A stretch of DNA of 64,000 nucleotides from contig NZ_JACLAF010000003.1 in assembly GCF_015355625.1 (NCBI RefSeq), forward strand, positions 124,001-188,000. The letters are read 5' to 3'. Shown here in pieces: positions 44,689-54,033 of this stretch. This DNA is from Tamlana sp. I1 (GTDB taxonomy: Bacteria > Bacteroidota > Bacteroidia > Flavobacteriales > Flavobacteriaceae). Numbering within the stretch: position 1 is the first letter of the stretch; the number at the start of each line of letters is the position of its first letter. Made by a program: the position numbers and the translations under genes. The notes under the pieces were generated by a model. The model was not told the DNA's origin. It made no database searches and worked only from the letters and a program-made list of their open reading frames with translations.

Positions 44689-45957
44689 TTATTCTGCATT
44701 TTCATGCGCTTCCAAATCCTTAGTTAAATCCAATTTTCTAAAGGTTGGCGATACTACCGCTGTGGTAATTACGGTAATTATAGTCATGGTCCCTCCAAAA
44801 ACAACCGCTGTTGCAGCCCCCATGAGTTTAGCTGTTACGCCACTTTCAAAAGCCCCCAGTTCGTTAGAAGAACCCACAAACATCGAATTTACCGACGACA
44901 CGCGACCGCGCATATGATCGGGTGTTTTTATTTGTAAAATCGTTTGCCTAATTACCATAGAAACCCCATCGGTAATCCCACTAAAAAACAGCGCCAATAA
45001 TGAAATCCAAAACACCGAGGATAATCCGAAAACCACAATACTCAATCCGAAACCAAAAATAGCCACCAACAATTTCATTCCGGCATTTTTACTAATGGGG
45101 ATATACGCGGTAACCAACATAGTAATAAAAGCACCAACTGCTGGTGCGGCCCTTAAAACCCCAAAACCTTCACTACCCACTTTTAAAATATCTTGAGCAA
45201 AAACAGGTAAAAGCGCAATGGCTCCACCAAATAAAACGGCTACCATATCTAAAGTCATCGCCCCTAAAATGGCTTTGGTTTTAAACACAAAACGCACGCC
45301 TTCTTTTAAACTCTCTACTACTGGTTCGCCTATTTTCGGATTTAAAACAGGTTTTTTTTCTATAAAAAGTAGAATAAAAAAGGATAACATAATTAATCCG
45401 AAAACAATACATAAAGCCCAATGCACGCCCATCCAACCAATAGCAAACCCACCAAAGGCAGGCCCTAAAACAGCAGCCATTTGCCATGTTGAACTGTTCC
45501 AAGTGGCCGCATTCGGATATATTTTTTTAGGCACAATTAGGGCTACTAACGAGAAAATAGTAGGCCCAAAAAACGAGCGTAAAAAGCCACCAAAAAACAC
45601 CAAAGCATATATAGAATATAAAATCGTTTTGTTATCCCAGCCTGCAATAACCACATCCCAGGTGAGTAAAAATAGCCCTAAACTAATTAGGGAAAACGCG
45701 GCAATACAAAGCGCCAAAAGATTTCGTTTTTCCTTTTGGTCTACAATATGCCCTGCAAACAATGCCATAGTAAACGCTGGAATAATTTCCATAAGCCCAA
45801 TAACTCCAAGCGACAACGGATCCTTGGTTAAACTATACACTTCCCATTCAATAACAATAAATTGCATGGTCCATCCAAAAACCAATGCAAAACGCACCAA
45901 TAAAAAAATATTGAATTCTTTGATTCGGAGTGCTGCGTAGGGATCTTTTTTAGACAT
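44689..45957 (-). CDS. MFS transporter, EntS/MFS_3-like
   Basis: 422 residues, twelve hydrophobic helices. The start MSKKDPYAALRIKEFNIFLL and the motifs LFAGHIVDQKEKRNLL (loop 2-3) and GITDGVSMVIRQTILQIKTP, DHMRGRVSSVNSMFVG (loop 10-11) are those of the EntS-like transmembrane secretion effector group (MFS_3). Likely an exporter; substrate unknown. Stands alone on the minus strand, upstream of recJ, from which a hairpin repeat separates it. Confidence 0.85.
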   Translation of the reverse strand: MSKKDPYAALRIKEFNIFLLVRFALVFGWTMQFIVIEWEVYSLTKDPLSLGVIGLMEIIPAFTMALFAGHIVDQKEKRNLLALCIAAFSLISLGLFLLTWDVVIAGWDNKTILYSIYALVFFGGFLRSFFGPTIFSLVALIVPKKIYPNAATWNSSTWQMAAVLGPAFGGFAIGWMGVHWALCIVFGLIMLSFFILLFIEKKPVLNPKIGEPVVESLKEGVRFVFKTKAILGAMTLDMVAVLFGGAIALLPVFAQDILKVGSEGFGVLRAAPAVGAFITMLVTAYIPISKNAGMKLLVAIFGFGLSIVVFGLSSVFWISLLALFFSGITDGVSMVIRQTILQIKTPDHMRGRVSSVNSMFVGSSNELGAFESGVTAKLMGAATAVVFGGTMTIITVITTAVVSPTFRKLDLTKDLEAHENAE

Positions 45958-46006
45958 AATACACTTATTTAATACGGGTTAGATTAGCTTTATTTCGTAA
46001 TGGCAC

Positions 46007-46087
46007 TGTCATTCTGACGAAGTATGAGAAAGAATCTTCACGTTAAAAGATTTCTCGTCAGTCGTTCCTCCTTCTCTCGAAATGACA
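46007..46087. repeat. Dispersed inverted-repeat element (REP-like)
   Basis: Outer arms TGTCATT at 46007-46013 and AATGACA at 46081-46087, with further pairing inside (AAGAATCTT... and ...AGATTTCT; CTGACGA and TCGTCAG). The phrase GTCATTCTGACGAA with a closing TCGAAATGACA is a dispersed repeat that I know from many Flavobacteriaceae intergenic regions. It sits between the recJ 3' end and the MFS gene start. Confidence 0.6.
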
Positions 46088-46127
46088 AAACCCTAAAAAC
46101 CGATTTTTATAACTTTAATAATTCAAT

Positions 46128-47819
46128 TTATTTAACATCCCGCAATTTCAACTGTAACGAAACACTCCCTTGCCACTCATTTTCATCAATAGAATAAATG
46201 GCCGAAAATGGTTTTCCTTCTGTCGTTAAAGCTAATTTTTCACCCAAACCAAAACCTATACACACGATTTGCGATGGTGATGGCGGTTGTTTTACTGTTA
46301 ATCGTAAATGGGTTTCATCGGCGCCAACACACTTGCCGTAGCCTGTGTCTACAAGGTTTTCAGTCATAAATACGGGCGACATATTACTGGGTCCGTAAGG
46401 TGCAAACTGTTTTAAAATGCGGTAAAATTTTGGGGTAATCTGTTCCAAATCGATTTGTGCATCAATTTGAATTTCGGGCGTTAAAAGGTTTCGATCTATG
46501 GTTTTAAACACCTCATCTTCAAAAGCTTGTTTAAAGGCTTCGTAATTTTCTTCAGCTAAAGTTAAACCTGCAGCATATTTATGGCCCCCAAACTGTTCGA
46601 TGTATTCTTGGCAGGCTTCCAAGGCATTGTAAACATCGAACCCCTTAACCGATCGTGCCGATGCTGCTAATTTATCGCCGCTTTTCGTAAACACTAATGT
46701 AGGTCGGTAATAGGTTTCGGTTAATCGAGAAGCCACAATACCAATAACGCCTTTATGCCAAGTTTCGTGGTAAACAACAGTAGTAAGGCGGTTTTGTTCT
46801 TGATTAGCTTCGATTTGTTGCAGTGCTTCTTCAGTAATTTGCTTATCTGTTTCACGTCGGTCTAAGTTGTAATTATTAATTTCTTCAGCGTAAGCTTCAG
46901 CTGCTTTTTCATCGGTTTCCATTAACAAAGTCACAGCATAATTACCGTGTTTCATTCGGCCAGCAGCATTAATTCTAGGCGCTACAATAAAGACCACATC
47001 CGTTATGGTAAACTCAGTTTTATGAACCTGTTTTAAAATGGCTTGGATACCCGGTCTAGGGGTGTTATTTACCACCTGTAAACCAAAATAGGCAAGCGCT
47101 CGATTTTCCCCGTCAATAGGGACAATATCGGCACCTATAGCTGTGGCTACAAGGTCTAAATACGCGATTAAATCTTCTGCTGTTTTTCCTTCCTTAGAGG
47201 CTAAAGCTTGAATGAGTTTAAAGCCCACGCCGCAACCACATAATTCCTTATACGGATAGTTACAATCTTCGCGTTTCGGATCTAAAACAGCGACAGCATC
47301 TGGAATTTCATCACCAGGCCTGTGGTGATCGCAAATAATGAAATCGACCCCTAATGATTTGGCATGCGCTACCTTTTCAATGGCTTTTATACCACAGTCT
47401 AAAGCAATTATTAAAGTGAAATCGTTTTCATGCGCAAACTCAATCCCCTTATAGGACACGCCATAACCTTCGTCGTAGCGATCGGGGATATACGTATAAA
47501 CCTGTTCGTGTTTGGTTTTTAAGTAAGACGCCATTAGGGCTACCGAGGTAGTACCATCGACATCGTAATCGCCATAAACCAGAATATTCTCGTTATTTTC
47601 AAAGGCTTTTTCAATGCGCGATACGGCCCTATCCATATCTTTCATTAAGAACGGATCGTGTAAATCTTCAAAACTCGGACGAAAAAATTGTTTCGCTTGA
47701 TTATAGGTTACAATGCCTCTTTGCACCAATAAACTGGCTAAAACAGGATCTATTTGAAGTGATTTTGCTAAGGATTTAACCTTTTCTGAGGGTGGAATTG
47801 GTTTCAAAGTCCAACGCAT
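46128..47819 (-). CDS. recJ: Single-stranded-DNA-specific exonuclease RecJ
   Basis: 563 residues, normal length. Motif I VYGDYDVDGTTSVALM begins near residue 82; the DHH motif FIICDHHRPGD near 154-164; the DHHA1 domain includes FGGHKYAAGLTL near 415; an OB domain ends the protein (PSPSQIVCIGFGLGEKLAL). A 5'-3' exonuclease on single strands used in recombination, base excision and mismatch repair. Stands alone on the minus strand. Confidence 0.96.
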   Translation of the reverse strand: MRWTLKPIPPSEKVKSLAKSLQIDPVLASLLVQRGIVTYNQAKQFFRPSFEDLHDPFLMKDMDRAVSRIEKAFENNENILVYGDYDVDGTTSVALMASYLKTKHEQVYTYIPDRYDEGYGVSYKGIEFAHENDFTLIIALDCGIKAIEKVAHAKSLGVDFIICDHHRPGDEIPDAVAVLDPKREDCNYPYKELCGCGVGFKLIQALASKEGKTAEDLIAYLDLVATAIGADIVPIDGENRALAYFGLQVVNNTPRPGIQAILKQVHKTEFTITDVVFIVAPRINAAGRMKHGNYAVTLLMETDEKAAEAYAEEINNYNLDRRETDKQITEEALQQIEANQEQNRLTTVVYHETWHKGVIGIVASRLTETYYRPTLVFTKSGDKLAASARSVKGFDVYNALEACQEYIEQFGGHKYAAGLTLAEENYEAFKQAFEDEVFKTIDRNLLTPEIQIDAQIDLEQITPKFYRILKQFAPYGPSNMSPVFMTENLVDTGYGKCVGADETHLRLTVKQPPSPSQIVCIGFGLGEKLALTTEGKPFSAIYSIDENEWQGSVSLQLKLRDVK

Positions 47820-47980
47820 ATTTTGGTTTAAAATTTCAAGTTAAACAAGTTTAAAAGGTTTTCACTCAACCCTATGGTATCTTTTGAAGAAGGTTTTTTT
47901 TAGATATCATTTACTATTGAAAATGACTCGAACCAACGTTTCATCAAATAACTAAAAGACCCAAGGGGGTGGGTTTAAAC

Positions 47981-48403
47981 TTATTTTTTATGAAAATGCG
48001 TTTGTACATCAAGCTCGGCGAATTTGCGGAACATTTCCATAACGCCACAGTATTTTTCAACCGATAAATCTACCGCTTTTTGAAGCTTTTTTTCATTTAA
48101 TTCATCACCGTAAAAATGAAATGCCATGGTTACCTTATCGTAAATTTTTGGATGCTCGTCTGTAAGATTAGCGTCGATATCGACTTTAAAATCATCAACT
48201 TTCAACTTCATTTTTTTAATTAACGAGGCTACATCTAATCCCGAACACCCTGCTAAACCAGAAAGCATTAAGGCTTTCGGACGATAGCCTTCGCTTTTTC
48301 CGCCATTCTCTTCGCCTGCATCTATAAATAAATTATGTCCAGAAGGGTTTGTGCTTTCAAATCGCATCTCCCCTAACCATTTTGTAGAAACCTGTACTGC
48401 CAT
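47981..48403 (-). CDS. OsmC family protein
   Basis: 140 residues. OsmC fold with the two expected cysteines: C53 in LAGCSGLDVASLIKK and C119 in VEKYCGVMEMF. These act as peroxidatic and resolving residues in OsmC/Ohr hydroperoxide reductases; the spacing and the EKYC context place it in the OsmC-like (YhfA) subgroup rather than Ohr. Cytoplasmic. Monocistronic on the minus strand, divergent from the MORN-like protein gene. Confidence 0.88.
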   Translation of the reverse strand: MAVQVSTKWLGEMRFESTNPSGHNLFIDAGEENGGKSEGYRPKALMLSGLAGCSGLDVASLIKKMKLKVDDFKVDIDANLTDEHPKIYDKVTMAFHFYGDELNEKKLQKAVDLSVEKYCGVMEMFRKFAELDVQTHFHKK

Positions 48404-48564
48404 GTTTTGTTTTTTATTTGTTGATGATTCAAAAATACTATTTAAAAACTAAAATTGTGTTTTCGACTATCTATAATTCTATAAAACCTAGACTCTCTAA
48501 AATAAATTTGTAAAATATTTATTACTTTGAACCCGATAAATCACATGAATAATTATTTAACCGT

Positions 48565-49350
48565 ATGACTTTAAAAAACCCTTTTTTTTGCATCTTGTTT
48601 TTTTCTGTTTTTTTAATCATGAGTCATTGTAAAAAAGACAATACGACTAAGCAAGCTACCTTTAAACTCATAAAAAGAAATAGCTATTATATTGACACAT
48701 CTAATGGCTTAAGTATTTATATAAACAATGGAACAAATAAACCTCTTAATGGCTATTACGTAGTAGGCGATAAATTTAAAAAATGGGAGGAATTTAATGT
48801 TAAAAATGGTCTTTTACATGGTCAATCGATTGTTTTTCATAAAAATGGTGAAATATTTTCGATAAGTAACTATAGCAATGGAAAGCTCGATGGAGAAGAA
48901 AAAAAATACACTTTATTTGGAAAATTAAGCAGGCTTAACACATACAGAAATGGTGTAAAATACGGTAAAAGCTTAAGTTTCTTTGAAAATGGAGACATAA
49001 AACATGAAGCAAAAATTCAGGATGGAGAAATAATAGAAAGTACCACATTTAATTCTATAGGCGATATTAAATCTCAAATGTTTATTAAAGAAGGCCGAAA
49101 AATTAAGCAACATATAAAAGCTGGCACTGTAATTTTTGAAGAAATCTCTTCTACTTATGATAATTTTGAAGCCACGAAAATTTATAATGAAGATGGTTCT
49201 CTAAAATTATTTATCCAAACACTTAGTGATGGTTATAATGATTTTATTATCGAACGGGATAAAAATGGAAAAGAAATAAAACGAGTTAACTTAAAAGAAA
49301 ACCCACAAGAAGCCAATAAATACAAGCAACTTTTTAATGGTTTTATTTAA
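48565..49350 (+). CDS. MORN-repeat/YwqK-like lipoprotein
   Basis: 261 residues. A signal peptide ends near MSHC (Cys22), consistent with a lipoprotein. The remainder has repeating N-G-x-x-x-x-x-x-Y/F-x-N-G units (NGLLHGQSIVFHKNGEIFSI, NGKLDGEEKKYTLFGKLSRL, NGVKYGKSLSFFENGDIKHE), the MORN-like repeat of YwqK family proteins. In Bacteroidota these are often called YwqK-family antitoxins, but as a lone lipoprotein without a toxin gene the antitoxin role is unlikely. Probably surface-exposed and involved in binding. Convergent with the UDG-like gene, 8 bp away. Confidence 0.75.
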   Translation: MTLKNPFFCILFFSVFLIMSHCKKDNTTKQATFKLIKRNSYYIDTSNGLSIYINNGTNKPLNGYYVVGDKFKKWEEFNVKNGLLHGQSIVFHKNGEIFSISNYSNGKLDGEEKKYTLFGKLSRLNTYRNGVKYGKSLSFFENGDIKHEAKIQDGEIIESTTFNSIGDIKSQMFIKEGRKIKQHIKAGTVIFEEISSTYDNFEATKIYNEDGSLKLFIQTLSDGYNDFIIERDKNGKEIKRVNLKENPQEANKYKQLFNGFI

Positions 49351-49358
49351 ATCAAGCA

Positions 49359-49928
49359 CTATAACAACTCCTTTACACGTCTTTCTAATTCCGGCAAAAC
49401 ATCAACCTGAAACCAAGGATTTTTAGTAAGCCAAAATCTATTTCGTGGCGAAGGATGTGGTAATGGTAAAAATTTGGGTAAGTAGTCGTTATAATGTTTA
49501 ACGGTTTCGGTTAGCGTTTTCTTTGCCAATTTCCCGAGGTAATAATTTTGTGCATAAGCTCCAATTAAAAGAATTAGCTCTACATTTTTAAGTTCGTCGA
49601 ACAAAGGCTTATGCCATTGTGGAGCGCATTCTTTTCGCGGTGGCAAATCGCCAGACTTTCCCTTTCCAGGATAGCAAAACCCCATGGGAATAATCGCGAA
49701 TTTGGTGTTGTCGTAAAAATCTTCAACCGAAACATTTAACCACTTTCTAAGCTGATTTCCGCTAGGGTCGTCCCACGGAATTCCCGAAGCATGTACTTTT
49801 GTTCCTGGTGCTTGTCCTATAATCACAATTTTAGAATCTGGATGCGCCGAAACCACAGGCCGCGGACCAAGTGGTAAATGCGCTTCGCAAAGTCTGCAAT
49901 CTTTTATATTTTGGAGGAGTTCTTCCAC
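49359..49928 (-). CDS. Uracil-DNA glycosylase superfamily protein with four cluster cysteines
   Basis: 189 residues. The first catalytic block IVIIGQAPGTKVHASGIPWD starts near residue 35 and the second, PLPHPSPRNRFW, near 154. Four cysteines, C11-x2-C14 and C85-x15-C101, are spaced as in the iron-sulfur family 4/5 uracil-DNA glycosylases, so a 4Fe-4S cluster is likely. It would remove uracil or a related damaged base from DNA. This group is often annotated only as uracil-DNA glycosylase family protein. Monocistronic, minus strand. Confidence 0.85.
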   Translation of the reverse strand: MEELLQNIKDCRLCEAHLPLGPRPVVSAHPDSKIVIIGQAPGTKVHASGIPWDDPSGNQLRKWLNVSVEDFYDNTKFAIIPMGFCYPGKGKSGDLPPRKECAPQWHKPLFDELKNVELILLIGAYAQNYYLGKLAKKTLTETVKHYNDYLPKFLPLPHPSPRNRFWLTKNPWFQVDVLPELERRVKELL

Positions 49929-49964
49929 AGGTTTCTTGTTTTGCTTAACTTCTTACTCTTATGG

Positions 49965-49985
49965 TCACGAGCGAGACGCTCGTGA
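49965..49985. repeat. Short perfect hairpin (REP-like)
   Basis: 9-bp arms TCACGAGCG (49965-49973) and CGCTCGTGA (49977-49985) with loop AGA. G+C-rich in an AT-rich region, and located just before the start of the UDG-like gene on the minus strand. A similar hairpin is known to me from other Bacteroidota intergenic spacers. The following 50040-50100 stretch is also G+C-rich and resembles repeat units at 33 kb only loosely. Confidence 0.5.
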
Positions 49986-50185
49986 TATTGGGATGCAATC
50001 CGTGTCTGAAAAAGTTGAATTATTTAACTTTATATTTCCAACCTCTTTAGACTACATTCCCCCACCCTGCGGGCAACCCCCTTCAAAGTGGGAATTACCC
50101 CGTCGGCTATTTTTTACTTTGATTTAGTCCGAAAGTTCTCCTTAAATTCTTCAATACTTATTCCTCTAGCTTCTCCCTTTTCAAT

Positions 50186-50530
50186 TTACTTCGCCAGCAA
50201 AGCAACACCATCAAAAGTCAAACCATCAAAACCAGTTTTCATAAAGTTTCTAATGTTTTGATGCCCTGTGCCGTTTGGATCATTTAAAACGTCTTCAGAA
50301 TAAAAAGTTCCGAAACAAGCTAAAGTTTCTTCTTTAGTAAACCCTTGTAATTTTGCAAATGCGAATAATTTACAAGACCCTGAATTTTCGCCCGCAGCAT
50401 TTTCTAAAACCCCATTTTTAAAAGCCGTAGGTGTAAACTCGTAATTAGCCTCAATGGTTTCCATAGTTTCAGAAAAGGCTATAGCGTTTGGTGTATTTTT
50501 TAATTTATTTTTAAATGTCTCTAAATTCAT
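50186..50530 (-). CDS. HopJ type III effector family protein
   Basis: 114 residues, normal length for the family. FKNKLKNTPNAIAFSETMET, IEANYEFTPTAFKNGVLENA, AGENSGSCKLFAFAKLQGFT and ACFGTFYSEDVLNDPNGTGHQN are the conserved HopJ blocks. Despite the name, family members are widespread in free-living marine Bacteroidota that lack type III secretion, so a general cytoplasmic role is likely. 41 bp downstream of rsmI on the same strand, so probably co-transcribed. Confidence 0.9.
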   Translation of the reverse strand: MNLETFKNKLKNTPNAIAFSETMETIEANYEFTPTAFKNGVLENAAGENSGSCKLFAFAKLQGFTKEETLACFGTFYSEDVLNDPNGTGHQNIRNFMKTGFDGLTFDGVALLAK

Positions 50531-50571
50531 TTTTAACCTTTTTTATAATCATTTTCAGCCGTAAAATCAGG

Positions 50572-51243
50572 CTATTTTTTTCCTCCAACTACAACAACAA
50601 TTTCCCCTTTTGGTGGTTTGTTGGTGTAATATTCTAAAACTTCTTTAGCGGTTCCTCGAATAGTTTCTTCAAATAATTTTGATAATTCTCTGGATACCGA
50701 AACGGTTCTGTCTTCACCAAAATATTCGCAAAAATGCCCTAAAGTTTTCACTAATTTATGCGGACTTTCATAAAAAATAATGGTTCTAGTTTCTTCGGCC
50801 AACAGTAATAATCGGGTTTGGCGTCCTTTTTTAACAGGCAAAAACCCTTCAAAAACAAACTTATCGTTTGGCAAACCAGAATTTACAAGTGCAGGCACAA
50901 AAGCGGTAGCTCCAGGCAAACACTCAATAGCAATGCCTTCCTCGATACAAGCACGCGATAACAAGAATCCAGGATCTGAAATGGCAGGCGTTCCGGCATC
51001 ACTAATTAAAGCAACTGTAGTTCCCGATTTTAGTTTTCGGATAATGGTTTCAATAGTTTTATGCTCGTTATGCATGTGATGCGATTGCATCTGTGTTGAA
51101 ATTTCGTAGTGTTTTAGCAATTTTCCCGAAGTTCGGGTGTCTTCGGCTAAAATTAAATCGACATCCTTTAAAACCTCGATGGCTCTAAAAGTCATGTCTT
51201 TTAAATTCCCAATTGGGGTGGGTACAATATAAAGTTTACTCAT
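50572..51243 (-). CDS. rsmI: 16S rRNA (cytidine(1402)-2'-O)-methyltransferase
   Basis: 223 residues, tetrapyrrole methylase fold. Signature blocks: YIVPTPIGNLKDMTFRAIEV at 4-23, DLILAEDTRTSGKLL near 30, TTVALISDAGTPAISDPG near 73 and CLPGATAFVPALVNSGLPN near 105. Adds the 2'-O-methyl group of C1402 in the ribosomal P site with S-adenosylmethionine. It lacks the extra C-terminal tail of the longer RsmI proteins, as is usual in Bacteroidota. Followed by the HopJ gene. Confidence 0.95.
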   Translation of the reverse strand: MSKLYIVPTPIGNLKDMTFRAIEVLKDVDLILAEDTRTSGKLLKHYEISTQMQSHHMHNEHKTIETIIRKLKSGTTVALISDAGTPAISDPGFLLSRACIEEGIAIECLPGATAFVPALVNSGLPNDKFVFEGFLPVKKGRQTRLLLLAEETRTIIFYESPHKLVKTLGHFCEYFGEDRTVSVSRELSKLFEETIRGTAKEVLEYYTNKPPKGEIVVVVGGKK

Positions 51244-51339
51244 GTTTTATGATTGAAGCTGTCCTTGATTTGAAATTCCCATACTGCGAGAAACCAATCC
51301 ACAAAGGTAAGCTTGATCTTTTATTGAAGCCTACTTTTT

Positions 51340-52083
51340 TTAATTAAACTTTGCTTCGATAATAGCAATAAAGCGCTCTTCAAACTCTTCTTTTCCTACC
51401 CAATTATTATAATCGGGCTTCACCATATTCTGAATAAAATTAAGCGCATTTTCAAAAGAATCCATGGTATTTAACTGTGAAATTACACGGTCGTAATCTT
51501 CACTTTTCCCTTCAAATAAATGCTTTATAAAGGCAATTTTATCGTTTAAACCAATATTAAATCCTCCAATTTTAAGCTTGTCATTCAATGATTTTTTTCC
51601 GTTTGAAACCCCATTTTGCGCGTTGAAAGCAGGCTCAAAAACAGGCATATCTTTAAACCCTTGAGTAATATCATCAAAATCGTGTTTTTTAGTAGGTTGC
51701 TGCGGAAGGGCTTCTTCAAAAACAGTTTCAATAGTTTCTGGAGGTTCGGGCATATGCTGTAACATGTCCTTTATTTTCGCCATGGCTGGCTCGGTAATTA
51801 CATCGCGATTACTATCGTCTAAATCGACATAAATTTTATCTTCAACTTCAATATTATCACTCACTTTATTGTTAAAAGCGCTGTCTAGCATCCCAAAAAA
51901 AGAAGAATCGTTTCCTATTTTTGGCAAATCGCCATCAAAATTCTCCTCTGCAAATTTTAATACAGTAAGGGCTTCGTAAAGTACCGCAACTTCGGCATGC
52001 ATTTTTACAACATCTTCTTTACCTTTTAATTTAAGAATTCTGTGCGCTATGCTAACAAGTTCCGACTCTAACTTCTGCTTCAT
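51340..52083 (-). CDS. Conserved hypothetical protein of Flavobacteriaceae
   Basis: 247 residues, no signal peptide. A helical N-terminal third (RILKLKGKEDVVKMHAEVAV, then LYEALTVLKFAEENF), an acidic low-complexity middle (EVEDKIYVDLDDSNRDVI) and a conserved helical C-terminal module (KLKIGGFNIGLNDKIAFIKH, GKSEDYDRVISQLNTMDSFE, FIQNMVKPDYNNWVGKEEF). The C-terminal block is very well kept in this family group, and it usually sits between the rsmI and thymidine kinase genes as here. Function unknown. It may be a cell-division or scaffold-type protein, but nothing in the sequence proves that. Confidence 0.7.
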   Translation of the reverse strand: MKQKLESELVSIAHRILKLKGKEDVVKMHAEVAVLYEALTVLKFAEENFDGDLPKIGNDSSFFGMLDSAFNNKVSDNIEVEDKIYVDLDDSNRDVITEPAMAKIKDMLQHMPEPPETIETVFEEALPQQPTKKHDFDDITQGFKDMPVFEPAFNAQNGVSNGKKSLNDKLKIGGFNIGLNDKIAFIKHLFEGKSEDYDRVISQLNTMDSFENALNFIQNMVKPDYNNWVGKEEFEERFIAIIEAKFN

Positions 52084-52129
52084 TGGATATAATTTTTTAA
52101 TTAATGCATTATGGACGTTTGATTTTTAA

Positions 52130-52137
52130 TAAATTTG
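52130..52137 (+). promoter_or_regulatory. Candidate -7 element upstream of thymidine kinase
   Basis: TAAATTTG at 52130-52137 matches the Bacteroidota TAnnTTTG consensus. It lies about 90 bp before the tdk start, in the divergent gap with the minus-strand hypothetical gene. No -33 TTG at the right spacing was found, so support is weak. Confidence 0.3.
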
Positions 52138-52228
52138 CGCCACCTTTATGCAAACGAATAATTCCTTTGTTTAATGAACTCGTTTCAACTTTTATTAACG
52201 AAAACAAGTTCCTTGTTAAAATTACAAA

Positions 52229-52873
52229 ATGTTTCTTGAAAATACAGTAAATCATAAAGAACAATTTGGCTGGATTGAAGTAATCTGTGGCTCGATGTTT
52301 TCTGGAAAAACGGAAGAACTCATCCGAAGATTAAAACGTGCACAAATCGCAAGACAGAAAGTTGAAATTTTTAAACCTTCGTTAGATGTGCGTTATAATG
52401 AAGATATGGTGGTGTCTCACGATGCTAACGAAATTCGTTCTACCCCTGTTCCTGCCGCAGCCAATATTCCTATTTTAGCCGATGGTTGCGATGTGGTTGG
52501 TATTGATGAAGCTCAGTTTTTTGATGATGAAATTGTACGAGTTTGCAACGATTTAGCCAATAAAGGCATTCGTGTGATAGTTGCTGGATTAGACATGGAT
52601 TTTAAGGGCAATCCTTTTGGTCCCATGCCAAATTTAATGGCGACTGCCGAGTATGTAACCAAAGTACACGCCGTTTGTACAAGAACGGGGAATTTAGCAC
52701 AATATAGTTACCGAAAAAACAAAAACGATAGCCTTGTTTTGTTAGGTGAAGTTAACGAATACGAACCTTTAAGTAGAGCAGCATATCACAAAGCCATGAT
52801 GCGTGATAAGGTTAGAAATATGAAGGTTAATGATGCCGAAGAACTAAATACTAAAAAAGATTCTGATGCCTAA
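52229..52873 (+). CDS. tdk: Thymidine kinase
   Basis: 214 residues. P-loop [14 protein letters not shown] at 21-34, Walker-B-like [14 protein letters not shown] near 92, the lid region [20 protein letters not shown] near 149 and the substrate loop [14 protein letters not shown]. Type II thymidine kinase; it salvages thymidine to dTMP in the cytoplasm. The lid has fewer zinc-site cysteines than the E. coli enzyme, as is common here. The 3' end overlaps the alanine racemase start by 8 bp, so the two are translationally coupled. Confidence 0.96.
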   Translation: MFLENTVNHKEQFGWIEVICGSMFSGKTEELIRRLKRAQIARQKVEIFKPSLDVRYNEDMVVSHDANEIRSTPVPAAANIPILADGCDVVGIDEAQFFDDEIVRVCNDLANKGIRVIVAGLDMDFKGNPFGPMPNLMATAEYVTKVHAVCTRTGNLAQYSYRKNKNDSLVLLGEVNEYEPLSRAAYHKAMMRDKVRNMKVNDAEELNTKKDSDA

Positions 52874-53972
52874 AGCACAAGAAACTGTGCTTGAAATCGA
52901 TTTAAAAGCACTACAGCATAATTTTGAATATTTAAAATCGAAATTAAAACCAACCACCAAATTTTTAGCGGTTGTAAAAGCCTTTGCTTACGGTAGCGAC
53001 CCCTGCGAAATCGCCTTGTTTTTACAAGATTTAGAGGTCGATTATTTTGCTGTAGCTTATACTGAAGAAGGCATTGCCATTAGAACGGCAGGCATTACTA
53101 AACCTATTTTAGTGCTGCATCCGCAAACGGTAGATTTTGAATATTTAATTGAATACGACCTAGAACCTAGTCTTTACAACCAAAAAATACTTAACGAATT
53201 TATTGCCAAACTTTCTGAAAAGCAAATAGCAAATTACCCCATTCACCTCAAGTTTAACACGGGCTTAAACCGATTGGGTTTTTGGCATACAGAGGTGGAA
53301 ACCATTGCCAAAATACTAAGCGAAACAACAACGGTAAAAGTAGAATCGTTACTATCGCATTTGGCTGCAAGCGAAGATTTAAACGAAAAAGCATTCTCTT
53401 TAAAACAAATTGAAGATTTTAAAGCCATAAGCGAGAATTTCACCAAACAGGTGGGCTACAAACCGCTGCATCATATTTGTAATACATCGGGCATTTTAAA
53501 TTATCCGGAAGCCCATTTTGATATGGTGCGTTCGGGTATCGGACTTTACGGTTTTGGGAATTCTAAAAAAGAAAACCCGTTTTTTAAACCCGTTGCAACT
53601 TTAAAAACAGTTATCTCGCAAATTCACAATATTGTTCCTGGCGAATCTATAGGCTATAACCGCGCCTATAAAACCGATGTTCATCTTCGATCGGCAACCC
53701 TGCCTATTGGTCACGCCGATGGCATTGGCAGACCTTACGGAAATGGCAAAGGTTTTGTAACCATAAACGGTAAAAAAGCCCCCATTTTAGGCAATGTTTG
53801 TATGGATATGATCATGGTAAACGTTACCGATATAGACTGTAACGAAGGGGATGAAGTGATTATTTTTGGAAAATCGCCAAACGCCGAAGAATTAGCAGGA
53901 GCAGCAAACACCATTTCTTACGAACTAATAACCTCTATCTCTCAGCGTGTTAAAAGAATTTTTATAAAATAA
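52866..53972 (+). CDS. alr: Alanine racemase
   Basis: 368 residues. The pyridoxal phosphate lysine is K38 in [13 protein letters not shown]; the second catalytic residue, a tyrosine, lies in [10 protein letters not shown] near residue 265; [20 protein letters not shown] and [11 protein letters not shown] complete the C-terminal beta domain. Makes D-alanine for peptidoglycan. The start overlaps the end of tdk by 8 bp. The mscL gene follows after 61 bp. Confidence 0.95.
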   Translation: MPKAQETVLEIDLKALQHNFEYLKSKLKPTTKFLAVVKAFAYGSDPCEIALFLQDLEVDYFAVAYTEEGIAIRTAGITKPILVLHPQTVDFEYLIEYDLEPSLYNQKILNEFIAKLSEKQIANYPIHLKFNTGLNRLGFWHTEVETIAKILSETTTVKVESLLSHLAASEDLNEKAFSLKQIEDFKAISENFTKQVGYKPLHHICNTSGILNYPEAHFDMVRSGIGLYGFGNSKKENPFFKPVATLKTVISQIHNIVPGESIGYNRAYKTDVHLRSATLPIGHADGIGRPYGNGKGFVTINGKKAPILGNVCMDMIMVNVTDIDCNEGDEVIIFGKSPNAEELAGAANTISYELITSISQRVKRIFIK

Positions 53973-54033
53973 CAAACGCTTATTTTATACTTTTTTTTGA
54001 CTATTTTTGAGTACTAACCAAAAATTTATACAC

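Noticed and set aside
45218-45940. 240-codon plus-strand frame inside the MFS gene
   Set aside because: It is rich in Lys, Pro and Ile runs created by reading the antisense of membrane helices; the minus-strand protein has clear MFS motifs.
48565-49350. YwqK family protein as an antitoxin
   Set aside because: It carries a lipoprotein signal and there is no toxin-like gene beside it; the family name alone is not enough.
50186-50530. Type III secreted effector
   Set aside because: HopJ is only a family name here; no type III secretion genes are present and the family is common in free-living marine bacteria.
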